Below, one piece after another: positions 60,061 to 64,000 of a stretch of DNA of 64,000 nt; positions within the stretch are counted from its first letter, which is position 1, and each line of letters opens with the position of its first letter. The position numbers and the translations under genes are program-made. This DNA comes from Parietichytrium sp. I65-24A (Eukaryota; Sar; Bigyra; Thraustochytrida; Thraustochytriidae): the NCBI GenBank assembly GCA_012862575.1, contig BLSF01000033.1:186001-250000 (forward strand). Reading direction: 5' to 3'. The notes beneath the pieces were generated by a model. The model was not told the origin of the DNA and made no database searches. It was given only the letters and a program-made list of their open reading frames with translations.

Positions 60061-62629
60061 CGGAGAAGGTCCAGAGCGCTGGCCAGCGCAATTTTTCCTC
60101 CCTCACGCGGCGTGTTGGAGAATAGCTTCTTGTCTTTGTGTATCTTCGTGTGATAGAACATTATTTACTCTTTTTCAAATTGTTTATTCGTTACCTTGAC
60201 TCAGGCTAGAACTGGGATCGCCATCAAGTCGCATGAAGCCTCGTGCACATCTCTTTTCCGATGTGAAACATTGACTGATATTGCAATTTGCCTGACTGAG
60301 AGTCGGTTTCATCACATCGCAGTCAATTCTCGAACCAGTCTCTCTGGAAGGTGAACGAACACTAAGCGAGAGACAGATGCTCAGGAGACAAAGCACAGTA
60401 CTCACAGTCTGTATCCGACAACACAGAACAAGACAAAAAAAGTGCACAGCCTCATTCATCATTTGCGAACTGCAGGAATCTGCAGAATCTGCCGAGATGA
60501 ATTCATCCAAATCATCTGAACCATCTGAATTTAATGATTTCGCTTCCTCACTTCTATTCTTTCTTTTCTTACTTTTCTTTCTTTCTTTCTTCTGATCAGA
60601 ATTCTAAAAACGTTCTGCAGAATTCGATTTAATTGAGGGCTCCCGTGGGCTCCCTTCAGCGTTCATTTGAATGCCATCTTTCTCCACATCTTCCGCTGTG
60701 ACCAGTAGTACTCAGTCACGCGGGCGCATGTGGAAGCCCATACCGTATCCATAAGCCGTAAGAAAACATAGAATCCCTCGCTGTTCACTTCCAATAAGGT
60801 GCCCTGGGTGTTCAGCGACTACATTAGCGTAAACCGCAACAACTGTCTTGAGGTTTCAAAGCAAACCTCGGAACGTTGCTCTGGCGCCAACAAGTCGAAC
60901 TCGAACTCGAAATCCTCCGTCGCTGCACACATTCTCCCCTGCCTCCTCCCTCCTGCCTAGTCCTGTGTTCTTCGGCGAACACTGACTGCGAGTGAAAGAG
61001 TTTTTATTTACATTTACACCACAGCCGTAGGTCGCCATCGACGGTGGTACACAGACAACTCCATCAAGGGAAGCATCCTTTCTTGCCTCCTCCTCCCTGC
61101 CAAAGCCGCTCCAATCAACGCGCAGCTAGCTGTACGAATTACGGTGGGTGGCCCTACGCCTCGGGAAAATGAAGTGCGGCTAGCTTGTTGACGAATGCTA
61201 CACAATGCTACAGAACTTGTGAGTGTACGATAACTCGTGACGCGCAAATCAAGTGAGGAAAATGGGCTATAGTGTTTATAGCAGAAGAACTCGCACCAGG
61301 GGCACTCTTTCATCTGTGATGAGCAAACAGAGGAGCCGAAAACGCGACAAGGGAAACCAGTTTAGGGTACGGCGCGGAAAAAAGTTACAATTCTTTTTTT
61401 AAAAAGGTGAAAGACAAGAAAGAGGGGAAGGGTACTGAGCAATAACTTTTATTCTGAATTCTGAAACTGAATGCTGGGTGCGGCGAGATGCACAGCGCTA
61501 TGCCGAAGAACAGAAGCCCCTATGACGGAAAGAGAGGGAGAAGGAAAGAGGTATGAAAGATCCACAGCGCAACTCCTTCGCTTTGCTCAAGTTTGGTTTC
61601 GAGAGTTTCGAGCTCATCTTTTTTTTCTTTCATTCACCACAACTGTGAGCAAGCGGCATTCTTGTCGGGAACATTCCGATTTTGCGCGAGAAACAAGGCG
61701 CCGTGACAGCAGATTTTAGTCAAAATTACTTTCGACCTTCTGAAAATAAACGAGGTCTTAGATTAAAAATAGTGCGGATGATGCCTTCATCAACAGCGCT
61801 TCAGGGCAAATCAGGGAGCACCCATTTACGAATTGATTGCACGCTCACAACAAATCAACGAGCGTTACGGCAGAACCACTTTGCAAGCTAGCCAACGCGA
61901 AGTTGTAACGTAGAGGGGCTTAACCTTGCAAGTAAGCTCTTGAGAGAGCGCTCCTCACGCAGCAGGAAGAGGAAAGAGTAATTCTAAAGCGCTTAGTAGT
62001 TGCTAGTTGAAATCAGGAGGCCTGCGGGAAGGAGGGCTTAATCGCGTAAGAACGTTATCGCGCGAATGATTGGGCTTGGCAGAAGGAAGAAGAAGGATCG
62101 GGAAGGAAGGAGAAGGAGGAGGGGAGTCGATCCACCCTCCTTTGAGGCCTGCTGTGGGCACCTCCTGATCTCTTTTACCACCAGACTAAAGGCGCCATCA
62201 GATTAGTGAAATTTTGACTGTCTGGTGTCAAGCACGACTGTGTACTGAGCAGCGCACTTTTTTTTAGTGAAGTGAGTTTGTGAGCTTTCTAGAAGCGGGT
62301 GTCTCAGAGCAGTCGTTGTATTTTGTATTTAGGAGTCGCTCCCTCCCAAAGACTGCTTCGAGTAAACGACTGGTAACAACAAGCTTGCTCCACTTTTCTA
62401 GTGCCCATCAGCTTTTAGGCTAGCTAGGTGGAGAACAAAGCGCTAAAAGACCGCTATGAAGTCCTAATCCCAGCACTGGTGCTGCTACTGTACAGAAGAC
62501 TGTGTGATAAGAGTACTGCCTTAATACAGTACTACAAAGCCGCCAGCCAATCACGGAATGTTTCTGTCTTCTTTCATTCATTCATTCATTCCACTGCTCT
62601 CATTGAACAAAATTCTTCTGCATTCTTTC

Positions 62630-62675
62630 TTGCTTTTAGAATTTAGAATTTAGAATTGGGGTTTAGAATTTAGGA
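62630..62675. repeat. TTTAGAA heptamer tract with GGGG interruption
   Basis: About four TTTAGAA units, broken by TTGGGG and ending TTTAGG-AAACCC. The unit is close to the plant/algal telomere heptamer TTTAGGG but is degenerate and internal. Confidence 0.75.
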
Positions 62676-63489
62676 AACCCACCTGAGAAAACTGTAAATA
62701 GAACTACCACATGGAAAATCCAAAACTACCATTCATTTCTTGCAAATCAGAGAACCGAAAATGAAGAAGGGGTGAGAGGGAGGCGAAACGACGCTCTCCT
62801 GTCATGGAGCGAGAGTAAACTTATACAAGAAAGAGAAAGCAGAGAGAGATTCAATTGATCGCCTAACCAAACAAATTTTTGTACATCGTTTGCGTCGCCT
62901 AGACCTTTCCTACTAGGACACCTATCTCCGCTACAGTATCAGCGTGCTTGCATTCGCACCACACCTTACTCACTTCGATATCACATAATATAGGACAACT
63001 GGTGTAACGAAAGATAAGAGTGCGGAGGACAGCACTAATACGCACAAATGAGGTGAAGAGTCGTGCTAGTAGCCTAGTACGCCCCGATACTATCAATTCA
63101 TAGTAAGGTACTCAGTGCTAAAATGCCTTACTAACAGTGTAAGTAAAGCGTCTTGGAGATTGGCTGCAATAGTTGGAACACAGAAGTGAACAAAATACGA
63201 GGAGGAAAAACCACACGAAATTCGCCCGAATTCGACATTGAAGCTTTCAAAAGGTCGCGTTATCTTCGCGCCTTTTCCTGTGTGGGAAGAGGAAATGTCA
63301 AAACAAAACCCAGTCCAAAACATTTCGAAATCGGATGGCAAGTTCGACTTTGGAACATCTTGAGAGCAAATACCAAACATTTAGGATTTTAAACTAGGAG
63401 GCGGGCAAGTACGTCTTGGTAGGCCTTCGAATAGACTAAAGTATGAGCTTCGGCAGGCACTCATGAGCAATTCGGTAAGAACGACATAC

Positions 63490-64000
63490 CATCACTATGA
63501 TTCTGCCCAGCACTGCATCAAAAGCTCTCTTTTTTCCTCTCTCACTCTCACTCTCTCTTCCTCTCTCCCTTTCTTTCTTTCTTTCTTCAGGGCAAGGACA
63601 AAGGAAGAACCGCCGTGACAGGGAGAGGGAGAACTGAGAGGAAACGGAAAGACAAACGATCGATTCTCACTCACACAATCAGCAAACCCGCCCTCTCCCC
63701 TCTCTCCTTCTTTCGCTCTCTCTCCGATGGAAGGGAGCAGCACGGGGGAGAAGGAAGGAACCCCAATACCGTATCCTCCCCTCACAGCTACCACTACGCC
63801 CCCTCCTACCCAGCAGCTATACACACGGGAGGAGGCTAGGGGAGAAAGAAGAAGCCTAGCGCGCCTCACCGGGAGAAGGACGAAAGGCTCCGGCCGGTAG
63901 CGAACGCCTAGAACTTTTGAAAAGAAGAAGGAAGGAGGGAAAGAAATGGAAAGAAAGAATGTAAAAGGAAAGAAGGGGGACAGACAGAGAGCGCAAGGGA
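63490..64000. other. Alternating CT-rich and GA-rich stretches at the window edge
   Basis: CT/TTTC-rich at about 63530-63595, GA-rich at about 63600-63660, CT-rich at about 63690-63725 and strongly GA-rich from 63920 to the end. Elsewhere in the window such purine tracts precede start codons on the coding strand, so a plus-strand gene may begin just past the edge (inference). Confidence 0.4.

Larger units (their letters stand above)
54880..64000. other. About 9.1 kb with no recognisable gene
   Basis: No frame longer than about 126 codons looks coding, and none matches a family I know. Contents: a CACAT-unit minisatellite (57815-57860), a 23-nt tandem duplication (60015-60060), a TTTAGAA heptamer tract (about 62630-62675), scattered AGCTAG-type hexamers and, in the last 500 nt, alternating CT-rich and GA-rich stretches like those upstream of genes elsewhere in the window. 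The last part may be the 5' region of a gene beyond the window edge. Intron-split, fast-evolving or non-coding genes could be hidden here. Confidence 0.5.

Noticed and set aside
54880-64000. Transposon or virus-derived element as the content of the gene desert
   Set aside because: No transposase, reverse transcriptase, integrase or capsid-like frame and no obvious terminal repeats could be seen by eye.

Overview
The window is nuclear DNA from a ciliated, probably unicellular eukaryote with a compact, intron-poor genome. Three observations support this. First, the genes are single large reading frames with occasional short GT-AG introns (four introns in 15 genes: 79, 87, 116 and 280 nt). Second, the gene set is eukaryotic: uL2/RPL8, TYW1, YIPF5, RAD54 and a MAP3K. 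Third, it includes strictly ciliary genes: an outer-arm-type dynein heavy chain and IFT139. TAA, TAG and TGA all serve as stops, so the code is standard. The lineage cannot be fixed from the sequence. A flagellate stramenopile or labyrinthulomycete-like protist is my best guess, held with low confidence.

Layout: MAP3K-like kinase (+, 306-2621); dual-specificity pseudophosphatase (+, 4889-6712); nodulin-like MFS transporter with one intron (+, 7251-9038); endonuclease/exonuclease/phosphatase-fold hydrolase (-, 9162-10172); SelW/Rdx-like protein with a C2H2 zinc finger set inside the Rdx domain and one intron (+, 12122-13400); YIPF5/Yip1 (-, 13603-14550); AAAP amino-acid transporter (+, 17645-19339); TYW1 (-, 19648-21813); RPL8 with one intron (+, 22872-23919); dynein heavy chain in one 14.9-kb exon (-, 24413-39346); IFT139/TTC21 (+, 41155-45204); a 102-residue protein (-, 45344-45652); an LRRC43-like LRR protein (+, 46582-48141); an FSH1-hydrolase/HAD fusion (-, 48704-50359); RAD54 with one intron (+, 51875-54879). 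After that lie about 9.1 kb in which I find no gene.

The most striking large-scale pattern is that 13 consecutive genes, from the MFS transporter to RAD54, alternate strand without exception. All six tail-to-tail gaps are short (123-562 nt) and all six head-to-head gaps are long (929-3094 nt). The microsatellites that I see between these 13 genes all lie in the head-to-head gaps. Other points of note are the nested zinc finger/Rdx protein, a fixed Cys-to-Ser change in the phosphatase, the FSH1-HAD fusion, and a run of ciliary genes between 24 and 48 kb (dynein, IFT139, LRRC43-like, perhaps the 102-residue protein). I saw no tRNA, rRNA, CRISPR array or recognisable transposon or virus-derived element.
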